Notes: a model not told the origin generated them from the sequence alone. Positions 53,466 to 62,972 are shown, counted from the stretch's first letter. The stretch is 64,000 nt of DNA from Halobacillus litoralis (GCF_020524085.2 NZ_CP129016.1:2536001-2600000), one strand, 5' to 3'. Program-made: numbers and translations.

Positions 53466-53586
53466 AATATCCACCTCTATCATTTTTAGTGTACTTATCC
53501 ATATTTTATGTCCTGCATAAGAAGGCGTGTGGGTTTTACAGAGTGCGAACTTGGCCGAAGGAATGTAACTTCTAGAAAAGGAAAAA

Positions 53587-53625
53587 GTACGAATGGGGAG
53601 CGTTTGAAACCCGCTCCATTCGTAC
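53587..53625 (-). terminator. Terminator of the 53633-55078 gene
   Basis: GTACGAATGG(G)GAGCG pairs with CGCTCCATTCGTAC around TTTGAAACC; CTTTTTCC follows on the minus strand. Confidence 0.8.
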
Positions 53626-53632
53626 CTTCTGT

Positions 53633-55078
53633 TTACTGAGGAGGTCTGTAATTATATTTTAAAGGGTTGAAGACAGTTCCGCCTTGTTCCGCATTTTGGT
53701 ATCTCTGCTGTTGTTGTCGTGCCAATGCACTTGGATTTGTTCTCGCCTTGTTTCGTTCAGGCTGTTTAGACAACGCAGGTTGAACATTTTGATGTTGTTT
53801 CAGAAATTGGTTGTTTGTTGGTGAACCATAACTTTGTGGTCGGGGAGCCTCCTGCTGTTTTATTTGCCTTGTTTCTCTATTTGTCTTCACTGCATTCGCT
53901 TGGTTCAGGGTTCGTAGCTTTTCCATTTCTAATTTTAATTTAGCTTCTATCTCTTGTTGTAATCTAGCTTCCATCTCCTGAATGAAAGCCTCTTCGTTCT
54001 CACTCAAATCATAGATTAGTTTTTTTACTTCATTGATTTGATTCTCGGAAGTTGTCAACCTTGAGGCAAGTTCTTTGTTGGATTGATTCGTCTGTTCTAA
54101 CTCCTGTTCTATTTGTTTCATGTAGGATTGTTTAGAGGTAGAGGTCGATTCTTCAAATTGATGGATGAGGTCTCTAAGTTGAATGAATCTTTCGTCGAAA
54201 TCCAATAACTTTGAATGGATGTCCTGGGTGGTTTCTAATTCCTTTTTCTCATTCTCTGCAATCATGCTGATGTAATAAGATTCTTTCTCTTTAAACGCGA
54301 GTATCGTTTTCTTAAGCTCATGGACAAGGTCTTTTTGCTCGGTCAGTTCTTTTTCCAGATGTTCGACCTTCAATTCTAAAGGGCTTTTGTCAGGGGCTTC
54401 ATCATTCAGGGTCCAAAAGTTCTTGAACACTTCCATCCACGTCCTTTTTGTTTCATTTTCAGATTTTTCATCATCGGAGAATTGTTTTCCGCTGATGGGA
54501 TATACAGGTAATGCTTCCTCATAAACCCGAGGCTGTGGATTTGAGGAACTGCTAGCGTGAAGTGATTGAATGCTCCGATTTTGTTCAAGAATCGTTGCGT
54601 TCAGTTCTTCGATTTTATTTTTATATTTTGTAATGATCCCGTCTTTTTGTCTTAACTTATATCGATATTCTTTGTTTGAAGCACGGAGGAGAAAGAGTTG
54701 CTGCTCCAACACTTTTATTTGTCGCTTTAGCATTTCATCCTCATCCTGCCATGTATAGGATAGAGGGAAGAGATGGGGGGAAGAGCGGCTCGGATCTGTT
54801 GTTTTAGTTTGTTCAGACATGACATGTTGTTTTTCAAGAGGGGTTCGTTGGATTCGATCCTGCTCCAACTTTTTCAGTTCTTGTAATAGGTCACCAAGCA
54901 GCAGCTGCTTTAGTTTGCTATTCCATTCCTGAATTTTTTCGGTTCTCTCTGTCATTTGTTTTTTTATTTGCTGGAGCTTACCGTGGGAGGAGGATAATTG
55001 CTTATTCACCGTATGAATCATTTGTTTAAAATTGCTGTTATCATCATTGAAGTTATGGAAAACAATGTTATTTTTCAT
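53633..55078 (-). CDS. Large coiled-coil protein, 481 aa
   Basis: GGAGGATGAAGG precedes the ATG. After a short head ('NNIVFHNFNDDNSNFKQMIH') nearly all of residues 20-400 is heptad-rich helix ('LEQQLFLLRASNKEYRYKLR', 'LEKELTEQKDLVHELKKTIL', 'IEQELEQTNQSNKELASRL'). The C-terminal 80 residues are Gln/Asn/Pro/Arg-rich and disordered. Not recognisable by family; resembles scaffold proteins such as spore-coat morphogenetic or filament proteins. Sits in the candidate spore-surface cluster. Confidence 0.65.
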   Translation of the reverse strand: MKNNIVFHNFNDDNSNFKQMIHTVNKQLSSSHGKLQQIKKQMTERTEKIQEWNSKLKQLLLGDLLQELKKLEQDRIQRTPLEKQHVMSEQTKTTDPSRSSPHLFPLSYTWQDEDEMLKRQIKVLEQQLFLLRASNKEYRYKLRQKDGIITKYKNKIEELNATILEQNRSIQSLHASSSSNPQPRVYEEALPVYPISGKQFSDDEKSENETKRTWMEVFKNFWTLNDEAPDKSPLELKVEHLEKELTEQKDLVHELKKTILAFKEKESYYISMIAENEKKELETTQDIHSKLLDFDERFIQLRDLIHQFEESTSTSKQSYMKQIEQELEQTNQSNKELASRLTTSENQINEVKKLIYDLSENEEAFIQEMEARLQQEIEAKLKLEMEKLRTLNQANAVKTNRETRQIKQQEAPRPQSYGSPTNNQFLKQHQNVQPALSKQPERNKARTNPSALARQQQQRYQNAEQGGTVFNPLKYNYRPPQ

Positions 55079-55207
55079 CCTTCATCCTCCTCAGGTGGTG
55101 CATGCTATTATAGATATATGTAGAATTTTGTAAGAAGTGTATCGTGTGGAAAAATGTAAAGGGAGGGAGCGACCCCTGCCCCTTTTCAGCAAGCTGAACC
55201 CATATCA

Positions 55208-56548
55208 TTAATCCTCAAACGTAACACAACCTTCTATTTTTAGTTCATCTTCTGGTACATCTGCTCCTTCAGCCTCAATGGTATTCCCGGCGATGTCCGT
55301 GAGAGTAAGGGTGTATTCACCAGCATTACCAAGACCAGTATCTATTACAAGCTCAAAAGATACACGGCGATTAAGAAGACTATTATCCTTGAATTTCAAC
55401 CATCCCTGCCCTGTAACTGTCATAGAAGAGTCTCCGGATTCATCGATATTACAAACTTCAGGTAGATCAAATGTTGTAGCTTTGAATGTAAAGCTGTAAT
55501 CCGGGTCTCGTGGGGTTCTCAAGTCTTTAAAGGTATAGCGCAGTGTACTTCCAGATAACGTACAGTTATTACAGATATTCGTATGCAATGTCGTCATGTT
55601 GTCAATACCATCAGGTGCTCCATTAAAACCGGTAAATGCTACTTCCTGACCAGTCAACATCGTCATCGCCCATGCTTGACAGTCACAGTTTTGACGAGGG
55701 AATATATCAGGACATTGCTCTGGAAATGTGATTTCCGGACATTCTACACGGTCTTTAACTTTGATGTCATTTGGACGTGGAGAACAGAATTTGCCCCAGA
55801 CTTCCAGTTTTACTTCCGCTGCCACCTGTATCTCCTTACAAATCTCCAACTTAAGCTGAACCATATTTCCGAACAGAACCCTTTCGGTTGGTCTGCAGAC
55901 AATTTGAGTGATTTTACAAGTGATATTGAATTCATTTAAGGGAGCAGGGATGCAGAGCGCATATTCATCTTCGAATTGGATAGGGGTTTCGAAGGTACAT
56001 AGGAGTTTGTTTTTCGTTTCGTCGAATATTTTAACCGTTACCCATAGTGTCCAAAGGATTCGGACAACTCCAGGAGTACCATTTTCAATTTCAAGGATCT
56101 CGCAATCAATCTTCTTTTTCTTAGGATGCCGTCTTTTCTCATTTTCCTTATCACTATGGTCTTTGCAATCCTTGTTCCACTCATTTTTACATTTTTTGCA
56201 CTAGGGGTCCTTGCATGGCCATGGATGGTGATAGTCCTTGTAATCATGGTTTCCCTTTGGAGGGGAATGAGGAGGATGGGGGTCTTCTTCTATTTCATCT
56301 GCTTGTGAAGGGTCATAAAAATCCGGAGCTTCACATTCCACCCTGAGGTTGTGATGTTTTTTTAAAGCTTCCTCGACTTTCTCGCGACACGATTCTTTAC
56401 AATACGATCCATCCGGGATCACCGTTTTATTCTTATAGGTATTGACGTCGGTCACCCAATCATAAACTTTTTCTACTCGAATACATTCCGGCATGACACT
56501 GTTGTTTATTAATCGATCTTGGTTGTTCTGATGATCAGAAGAAGTCAT
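55208..56548 (-). pseudogene. KVYDW-family Cys-rich protein, interrupted by one in-frame TAG
   Basis: The minus strand reads without frame change from ATG 56548 (AAAGAGGTG upstream) to 55208, except for a single TAG at 56203-56201 ('PCKDP*CKKCKNEWNKD'). The N-terminus has 'CIRVEKVYDWVTDV', the middle 'NITCKITQIVCRPTERVLFG' and the C-terminus 'DIFPRQNCDCQAWAMTM', each matching the intact genes at 58232 and 60162. An His/Asp/Pro-rich stretch near the stop is unique to this copy. Reading through would give 446 residues. A nonsense mutation, a sequencing error and true readthrough are all possible. Confidence 0.75.
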
Positions 56549-56636
56549 GACAAACACCTCTTTAATGAATTACTTACGATTAGGCTATTCAACTAGTAAA
56601 AAAAGGTGTTAGCCTATCTTCCACTTTTGAGACATG

Positions 56637-56665
56637 AAAAAAAGGAGAGGGGTTCTCTCCTTCAG
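56637..56665 (-). terminator. Terminator of the 56805-58049 gene
   Basis: GGAGAG / CTCTCC with loop, then T7 on the minus strand. Confidence 0.75.
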
Positions 56666-56804
56666 ATGTAAGCAATTAGAACACTGACATTAAAATTTAT
56701 AAAAAGGGGTTACTTTGATGTTACTCTGAATCACTTGTCATTTGTCACTGCATATATATGAGGGAACTAAGAACAACGATGAGCTCTCGCATTTTATCTA
56801 TAAA

Positions 56805-58049
56805 TTAGAATGAAAAGGCGATGCGGTTATTAGAAGGAAAGCGATGTTTTCCTTGATTCAAATAGATAAAACCATCGATCGCTATATTGGTCGTTTCAGC
56901 AGAGGGACGAAGGACGATTTGGAAGTTACGTAAACCTTCTTCTGTGCCAGGTGGAATCTCCATAGCTTGGATAGGGGCTATCCAATATTCCCCTTTGTCT
57001 TTCACTTTTTTCATCCAGTCATCATACACATATCTCCACCCCGTACCTCCGGATTGGTTTTGGACACTCATCGTATCCACCATGGATGGAGGAACGATTT
57101 TGCCACTGAAGTCCACGCTGTTCACGGGATCCTTCTTAATACAAATGATCGGATTTTCTAATGTTGCCGTTCCTGTATTTTTTATAATAAAACTTCCATT
57201 GATCAGATACTCGTTATCTTCATCCTCTGGTTCTGGGGGGATGACGGTGTAGTCGAAAAATCCTTCTGCTTTCGTTTCTTTTTGAGTCTGGGTGGGTGGA
57301 GGTGAAAATGCCTGAGATTCCACACTTTCTTTCCGATCATTCTTGGGATTTTCCACTTTGGATTTAACTTCTTTCTTATCGACTTTTGGTTCCTCTTTTG
57401 CGTCTTTCGTGTATCCCTCCAATAAGTTTTTCAACCAGTGTTTTTGTAGGTCTAAAGGAAGGTAAGGAACCGTACTCGTTGTATGTTGGTCCGTATAATA
57501 TTGCAGGATGGCCCTAGTCAATCCTTCTGAAATGAGGTTCATAAAATCATTCTCTCGTTCATAAGGGGTAGGGATTTTAACGACAAGATACGGAACATCA
57601 TGCTTATCCTGATGGCTTTTCTTAAACTGTGTCGATCTTGTATCGAGTTTTAATTCTTTGTTCAAGTAATTTTTAAATTTGATGTCTAAGGACGAATGAT
57701 ATTCAATCAGCAGTGCATACTCGTCTGAAACTTCTTTCCGATGGTGGAACTCAATGATTAGATCAGGTTTTATCGATAGATCAGAGTCCAATCGAACGCT
57801 GAATCCGAATGATTCTAAACCCCCGTAAAGATCTTCTTTCACCCGTTTAATAGAAGGAGATAATTTTGGATTGCTCGTGGATAGGTCAATGGTGTGCTTC
57901 CTTAAAGCAGGCATGAATTCAATTTGTTTATTATCCCGGTGATGGTTTGAACGTAGTCCATGTCTTTCGCAGAACATAGAAAACCCGGATAAGGAAGATT
58001 TAGAAAGTCTTCCTATAACGACTCCATCAAATAGAACCTCTGTGAACAT
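56805..58049 (-). CDS. Unrecognised protein X, 414 aa
   Basis: GGGAGGGC precedes the ATG. Two parts joined by a Lys/Glu/Pro-rich linker (about 205-260). The N-terminal half ('MFTEVLFDGVVIGRLSKSSL', 'IKPDLIIEFHHRKEVSDEYA', 'LISEGLTRAILQYYTD') faintly resembles an amidase-like alpha/beta domain, lacking clear zinc ligands. The C-terminal half ('GSFIIKNTGTATLENPIICI', 'MSVQNQSGGTGWRYVYDDWM') looks beta-sandwich-like. It is divergent from the KVYDW gene at 58232; a 5' fragment of a second copy survives at about 59775-59985. Confidence 0.65.
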   Translation of the reverse strand: MFTEVLFDGVVIGRLSKSSLSGFSMFCERHGLRSNHHRDNKQIEFMPALRKHTIDLSTSNPKLSPSIKRVKEDLYGGLESFGFSVRLDSDLSIKPDLIIEFHHRKEVSDEYALLIEYHSSLDIKFKNYLNKELKLDTRSTQFKKSHQDKHDVPYLVVKIPTPYERENDFMNLISEGLTRAILQYYTDQHTTSTVPYLPLDLQKHWLKNLLEGYTKDAKEEPKVDKKEVKSKVENPKNDRKESVESQAFSPPPTQTQKETKAEGFFDYTVIPPEPEDEDNEYLINGSFIIKNTGTATLENPIICIKKDPVNSVDFSGKIVPPSMVDTMSVQNQSGGTGWRYVYDDWMKKVKDKGEYWIAPIQAMEIPPGTEEGLRNFQIVLRPSAETTNIAIDGFIYLNQGKHRFPSNNRIAFSF

Positions 58050-58231
58050 GTGCAGCCCTCCCTGTATGGCATGGCAAACCTATTCTCAAAAAATAGTAAC
58101 CTATGGAAATTTAATAATTTTATAGGCAAAGGTTGATTTATAACAGAAGCGTGTATATCGCCCGTAACAGCGGCAACCTCCTTTCATAATATGTTAGTGC
58201 AAATATTATATTGCAGGAAGGATGAATACTA

Positions 58232-59440
58232 TTGTTAGAAAAGCCAATTAAAGGATCGCAACTGACTCCGAACAATGTCCAGGAGGAATGTGTGCGCGTC
58301 CAGAAAGTGTACGACTGGGTCGTTGATGCTGTTTCTAGAGATGATCGAATCACTGTGCCTGAAGAATGTCAAGCGGCGATCGATTTAGCTGTTGCAGAGG
58401 GGAGAATTCCGCTTGATGTAACATGTGAGGCGCCTGAAGTTCCGCCTTTGTTCCCGCTGATTCCAAAACCACAGCCGGACCCGTCGGGAGATGCATTCTG
58501 TGTCATTTCCGCGAACATTGAACGCCCGAAAACGGTTTATGTGGGTGGAGTACCTGTAGAGGTAGCCGTCATTAAAGCTGTATTCCGTGTTTTGCCGACT
58601 GTCACGGTCAGAGACAGCAATGGAGATATCATCTGTGAGTTCATGCCGGCCATCACGCAAAGCAAAAAGATTGCTGTATGTCTGCCAGAACCATTGACAA
58701 GAGATAATATCCTTTGCCGCATCACTCAAATCACTTGTGATGAGAACTTCCTTGAGGATGCGCCGGGCGGAGAATTGGATCTTCAGCTGGATGTTACGAT
58801 CTGCTTCGAAATCCAAGTTGAAGCGGAAGTGAAATTAGAGATCTGGGCGAAGTTCTGTCACCCACGTGAGAATGACATCAGAGTTAAAGACCGTGTGGTA
58901 TGTCCGGAATTCACATTCCCAGAGCAGTGTCCTGATTTGTTCCCTCGTCAGAACTGTGACTGTCAAGCCTGGGCAATGACCATGCAGGAAAACCAATCGG
59001 TAACCTTCACTGGTTTTGATGGTAGTGACCAACCAGATGAAAATACGACAAACATGACAACTTTGAATGCAAATATCTGTAATAACTGTACGCTATCAGG
59101 AAGTACGCTACGCTATACGTTTAGAGATTTGGATGATTCAGATTCGGTTGATTATAGTTTCACATTCAAAGCCAAGACTTTTGATCAGCCAACGTGTACC
59201 GACGATGACCCTGCTGTCCCAGTAGCAATGACAATTACTGGTCAGGGATGGTTGAAATTCCAAGACGAAACAAATAACCTTCTCAATCGACGAGTGAATT
59301 ACACACTTGAAATTCAGAATGGCGAATATATGCTTACTTTAACGGATGTCTCTGGAAATACAATCGTTGCACTAGGAGAAACTGTACCAGAAGATGAACT
59401 GAAAGTAGAAGATTGTGTTACTTTCCAGGATCTTGATTAA
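58232..59440 (+). CDS. KVYDW-family protein, copy 1, candidate spore-surface protein
   Basis: 402 aa, start TTG 58232 with AGGAAGG 10 bases upstream (a nearby ATG at 58222 is out of frame and reads 9 codons). N-terminal 'EECVRVQKVYDWVVDAVSR', then a domain with 'CVISANIERPKTVYVGGVPV' and 'ILCRITQITCDENFLEDAPG' (paired Cys), 'CFEIQVEAEVKLEIWAKFCH', 'LFPRQNCDCQAWAMTM' and a beta-rich C-terminal domain ('ICNNCTLSGSTLRYTF', 'MTITGQGWLKFQDE'). No signal peptide. Residues 1-250 are almost identical to the copy at 60162, while the end diverges. The Cys pattern recalls DUF3794/SipL-like spore proteins, but I cannot make that firm. Confidence 0.65.
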   Translation: MLEKPIKGSQLTPNNVQEECVRVQKVYDWVVDAVSRDDRITVPEECQAAIDLAVAEGRIPLDVTCEAPEVPPLFPLIPKPQPDPSGDAFCVISANIERPKTVYVGGVPVEVAVIKAVFRVLPTVTVRDSNGDIICEFMPAITQSKKIAVCLPEPLTRDNILCRITQITCDENFLEDAPGGELDLQLDVTICFEIQVEAEVKLEIWAKFCHPRENDIRVKDRVVCPEFTFPEQCPDLFPRQNCDCQAWAMTMQENQSVTFTGFDGSDQPDENTTNMTTLNANICNNCTLSGSTLRYTFRDLDDSDSVDYSFTFKAKTFDQPTCTDDDPAVPVAMTITGQGWLKFQDETNNLLNRRVNYTLEIQNGEYMLTLTDVSGNTIVALGETVPEDELKVEDCVTFQDLD

Positions 59441-59454
59441 GAATTAAATGATCA

Positions 59455-59487
59455 GTAAAGGTGCGAAAAATATTCGCACCTTTTTAT
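59455..59487 (+). terminator. Terminator of KVYDW copy 1
   Basis: AAAGGTGCGA / TCGCACCTTT stem followed by TTATTATTT. Confidence 0.85.
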
Positions 59488-59574
59488 TATTTAGAAGAAA
59501 TGCAAAATTAAGGATTATATAAAATAGTCACTATTTAGATCTTATATGATAATCATCTAAGGTTAATAGATCGG

Positions 59575-59985
59575 AAACAGCCTTTTATTCAAGTGTTCAA
59601 TCGATAAATCACCACAAAGATTACTACATAGCAAAGAATGATTGAAATGAACGGCAAAAAGCCTCCGGTAAACATCTCCAGAGCATAGCCCCCATGTGCT
59701 CAAAAGGACGGAGCACAACAACCTCTGTCCTTTTCACCCCCCTTTTTCTTCAGTTTGAGTACTTCGTTCCTTCCATTTAATAGAAGGAAATGAATCCTGA
59801 TTTATCTTGGATAGATCGATGGTATGTTTCCTTAAAGCAGGGACGAATTCAATTTTATTCTTATCTTGGTCATGTTTCGAACGCAGTCTCTGTTTATCAC
59901 AGAACATAGAAAACCCGGACACGGAAGAATGAGAGAGTCTTCCTATAACCTCTCCGTCAAATAGAACCTCAGTGAATATGTGCAG
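59575..59985 (-). pseudogene. Chimeric remnant: 5' end of gene X fused to 3' end of gene Y
   Basis: On the minus strand 59985-59775 matches the start of gene X ('GFSMFCDKQRLRSKHDQD', 'PALRKHTIDLSKINQDSFPS') and 59770-59575 matches the end of gene Y ('RNEVLKLKKKG', 'HFNHSLLC'-like). The join falls at TTTAATAGAAGG, present in gene X and nearly so in gene Y. The gene X start codon has become ATA, and the gene Y part is frameshifted. It is the junction scar of the tandem duplication. Confidence 0.85.
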
Positions 59986-60161
59986 CCCTCCCTGAATTGC
60001 GTGGCAAACCTATTCTCGAAAAATAGTAACTTATGGAAATAAAATAATTTTATAGGCAATGGTTGATTTAGAACAGAGTCGTGTATAACGCACGTAACAG
60101 CGACACCCTCCTTACATAATATGTTAATGAAAATATTGTATTGCAGGAAGGATGAATACTA

Positions 60162-61364
60162 TTGTTAGAAAAGCCAATTAAAGGATCGCAACTGACTCCG
60201 AACAATGTTCAGGAGGAATGTGTGCGCGTCCAGAAAGTTTATGACTGGGTCGTCGACGCTGTTTCCAGAGATGATCGAATCACTGTGCCTGAAGAATGTC
60301 AAGCTGCTATCGATTTAGCTGTGGAAGAGGGGAGAATTCCGCTTGATGTAACATGTGAAGCGCCTGAAGTTCCGCCTTTGTTCCCGCTGATTCCAAAACC
60401 ACAGCCGGACCCGTCGGGAGATGCGTTCTGTGTCATTTCCGCGAACATTGAACGTCCGAAAACGGTCTATGTGGATGGAGTACCTGTAGAGGTAGCTGTC
60501 ATTAAAGCTGTATTCCGAGTTTTGCCGACTGTCACGGTCAGAGACAGCAATGGAGATATCATCTGTGAGTTCATGCCGGCTATCACGCAAAGCAAAAAGA
60601 TTGCTGTTTGTTTGCCAGAACCATTGACAAGAGATAATATCCTTTGCCGTATTACTCAAATCACTTGTGATGAGAACTTCCTTGAGGATGCGCCGGGCGG
60701 AGAATTGGATCTTCAGCTGGATGTTACGATCTGCTTCGAAATCCAAGTCGAAGCGGAAGTGAAACTAGAGATCTGGGCGAAGTTCTGTCATCCACGTGAA
60801 AATGACATCAGAGTCAAAGACCGTGTGGTATGTCCGGAATTCAGATTCCCAGAGCAGTGTCCTGATTTGTTCCCGCGTCAAAACTGTGACTGTCAAGCAT
60901 GGGCTATGACCATGCAGGATAACCAAATGGTTACCCTTACCGGTACAGCTGGTAGCGTATCCCCGATGCCGAACATGACAACCTTGCACGCTAATATCTG
61001 TAATAACTGCACGCTCGCTGGAAGTACTCTTCGTTATACGTTCAAGGATTTACAAGATACAGGTGCAAACGATGTTGATTACAGTTTCACATTCAAAGCC
61101 AAGTCCTTTGATCAGCCGGAATGTGACGACACAGACCCTACAGCCCCTGTAATGACAATTACTGGTCAGGGATGGCTGAAATTTGATGACGAAACTAATA
61201 ATCTCCTTAATCGACGAGTGAATTACACACTTGAAATTCAAAATGGGGAATATATGCTTACTCTTACGGATGTCGCTGGAAACACAGCTGTAGCAACAGG
61301 AACATCTGTACCGGCAGACGAGCTTATAGTTGAGGATTGCGTTACTTTCCAGGATCTTGATTAA
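60162..61364 (+). CDS. KVYDW-family protein, copy 2, candidate spore-surface protein
   Basis: 400 aa, TTG start with the same upstream context as copy 1. Nearly identical to copy 1 up to about residue 250 ('LFPRQNCDCQAWAMTM'). It then differs in a segment of about 50 residues ('QMVTLTGTAGSVSPMPNMTT' against 'SVTFTGFDGSDQPDENTTNM') before converging again at 'TITGQGWLKF' and 'LLNRRVNYTLEIQNGEYMLT'. The variable patch lies in the beta-rich C-terminal domain, as expected for an exposed surface. Confidence 0.7.
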   Translation: MLEKPIKGSQLTPNNVQEECVRVQKVYDWVVDAVSRDDRITVPEECQAAIDLAVEEGRIPLDVTCEAPEVPPLFPLIPKPQPDPSGDAFCVISANIERPKTVYVDGVPVEVAVIKAVFRVLPTVTVRDSNGDIICEFMPAITQSKKIAVCLPEPLTRDNILCRITQITCDENFLEDAPGGELDLQLDVTICFEIQVEAEVKLEIWAKFCHPRENDIRVKDRVVCPEFRFPEQCPDLFPRQNCDCQAWAMTMQDNQMVTLTGTAGSVSPMPNMTTLHANICNNCTLAGSTLRYTFKDLQDTGANDVDYSFTFKAKSFDQPECDDTDPTAPVMTITGQGWLKFDDETNNLLNRRVNYTLEIQNGEYMLTLTDVAGNTAVATGTSVPADELIVEDCVTFQDLD

Positions 61365-61379
61365 AAAGTTAAAGGATAA

Positions 61380-61411
61380 GAAAGGTGCAAAATTTATTCG
61401 CACCTTTTCTT
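61380..61411 (+). terminator. Terminator of KVYDW copy 2
   Basis: AAAGGTGC / GCACCTTT stem with AAAATTTATTC loop, then TCTTG; equivalent to the copy-1 terminator. Confidence 0.8.
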
Positions 61412-61504
61412 GTTAAAAGAATGCACTTAATAAAAAACATTGGGTAAAAAGAATGATTCTACATATTAAACACAATGTAGATGTTATACGAAAACCACTT
61501 AAGA

Positions 61505-62125
61505 TTAATAGACCGGAAACAACCTTTCATTCAAGTCTTCAATTGATAAATCTCCACAAAGATGGCTGCATAGTAAAGAATGATTGAAATGAATAGCGAA
61601 AAGTCTCCTGTAAACATCTCCAGACATAGCCTTCATGTGCTCAGAAGGATGGAGTACTAACACCTCAGTCTTTTTCACCCCTTTCTTTTTCAGTTTAAGT
61701 ACTTCGTTTCTTCCATCTAATAAAACACATTTCACAGGAATCGGAGGATATGACGCTATAAAAATCTTTTCATTAACTACCTCGGCTGTTGAACTGTCTG
61801 GAAAAAGCTTCAGTGAAGGATCAAGACGATTCAGCGGTATTTCTTCCGGTTCAATGTTATTTTTTTCTGTAAGGTATCGTGCTTTGGAGAGGCTCCATTT
61901 CATTTTATAAAAGTCATTATTCCCGACCGGTACCTTAATTTCAATTTGTGGGGATTTATCGACTATAAAAGGAGAGTTTTCAGCCTCCTTTAATTGATGC
62001 TTGTAATAGGCCAGAATATCTTCAAGGTTTGAAGGGGTGTGTACGATCTTCCGTCCATTCTGCCGGAGGAGCTTTTTCATATATTCAACAGACAAGAACT
62101 CATCCAATTTATAAATGTCCTGCAT
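61505..62125 (-). CDS. Unrecognised protein Y, 206 aa
   Basis: AAAGGAGTGAGAT upstream. Head 'MQDIYKLDEFLSVEYMKKLL', middle 'IEIKVPVGNNDFYKMKWSLS' and 'LKLFPDSSTAEVVNEKIF', end 'MSGDVYRRLFAIHFNHSLLC'. Soluble, with few Cys. No family recognised. Its 3' end was copied into the duplication scar at 59575. Probably belongs to the spore-surface cluster. Confidence 0.65.
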   Translation of the reverse strand: MQDIYKLDEFLSVEYMKKLLRQNGRKIVHTPSNLEDILAYYKHQLKEAENSPFIVDKSPQIEIKVPVGNNDFYKMKWSLSKARYLTEKNNIEPEEIPLNRLDPSLKLFPDSSTAEVVNEKIFIASYPPIPVKCVLLDGRNEVLKLKKKGVKKTEVLVLHPSEHMKAMSGDVYRRLFAIHFNHSLLCSHLCGDLSIEDLNERLFPVY

Positions 62126-62368
62126 GATCTCACTCCTTTACTAATAAAACGTTCTACAATTATATGAAGGAAAAATTCCGCATATGATTTTCATGAAAAT
62201 TTGTCAGAACAGAGGGATATGTCCATCCCTTATCCTATGCCGGTGAATAAGATAATCATAGGAAGGTTTATTAAAGAAGAACTCACAGAAGCACGAAACA
62301 ACCTGCATCGAATTATAATGAAGTAAACCTTTTCATACACTCTGAATTTGAAGAAAGGGAGTGGACTT

Positions 62369-62922
62369 TTGACACCAGAAGATTTCAATGAACTCTTCCA
62401 GAAACGCAGAAGAGTTCCTGCAGGTCGAAACAGAACCCAAAAGAAACCCAGGCAACTCTCCACAACGCAACCAACAAGAAAAAAAGGGGGCTGCGGCTGC
62501 GGAAGAAGAAGCTGATAGCGGTCGGGTGATTTATATTCATCACCAGTGTTATGAAAAAATGATTGCCCATTGCCGACGAGAACTGCCTTTTGAGGCATGC
62601 GGACTTTTTTTCTGGAAGCGATGGCCGTAATCACACCCATTGGGAAATGGAGAGCATTGTAAAAAGCCCCGTTTCCTTTGAAATGGATGTTAACGAAATT
62701 AGAGAAGTGTTTAGGTGGATGGATCGTAATGATGAAACGTTGACAGGGATCTATCACTCTCATCCAACAGCAGCACCACATCCTTCCGTGGACGATATAA
62801 GGAACGCCTATTATCCAAATGCTGCTTATTTCATCGTATCCTTCGCTTATAAAGAACCTGTAGTCAAATGCTTTTATATTCGGGATGCTAAGGTGATCCC
62901 GCTAATCATAAAACCATATTAA
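62369..62922 (+). CDS. JAMM/MPN (JAB) metallopeptidase, two homopolymer indels
   Basis: 183 aa restored. AAAGGGAG precedes TTG 62369 ('TPEDFNELFQKRRRVPAGRN'). One excess base in A7/G5 at 62479-62490 and one in T7 at 62605-62611 must be removed; the total of 554 bases then equals 184 codons. The JAMM zinc site is complete: Glu in 'RELPFEACGLFSGSDG' and His-x-His-x10-Asp in 'GIYHSHPTAAPHPSVDD'. Bacterial JAMM proteases cleave near a Gly-rich or Cys end of a partner protein; the substrate here is unknown. Last complete gene of the cluster. Confidence 0.8.
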
Positions 62923-62937
62923 TACGTTTAACCTGTT

Positions 62938-62972
62938 AGGCCTGAAGTTTGGAAAGCTTCAGGCTTTTTACG
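62938..62972 (+). terminator. Terminator of the JAMM gene
   Basis: GCCTGAAG / CTTCAGGC around TTTGGAAAG, then TTTTTACG. Confidence 0.85.

Larger units (their letters stand above)
57845..61700. repeat. 1.93-kb tandem duplication (57845-59774 and 59775-61700)
   Basis: Corresponding points lie 1930 bases apart (58232/60162, 57850/59780). Each unit carries the 5' end of gene X, a KVYDW gene and the 3' end of gene Y. The middle join puts gene Y's end directly onto gene X's start. Confidence 0.85.
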
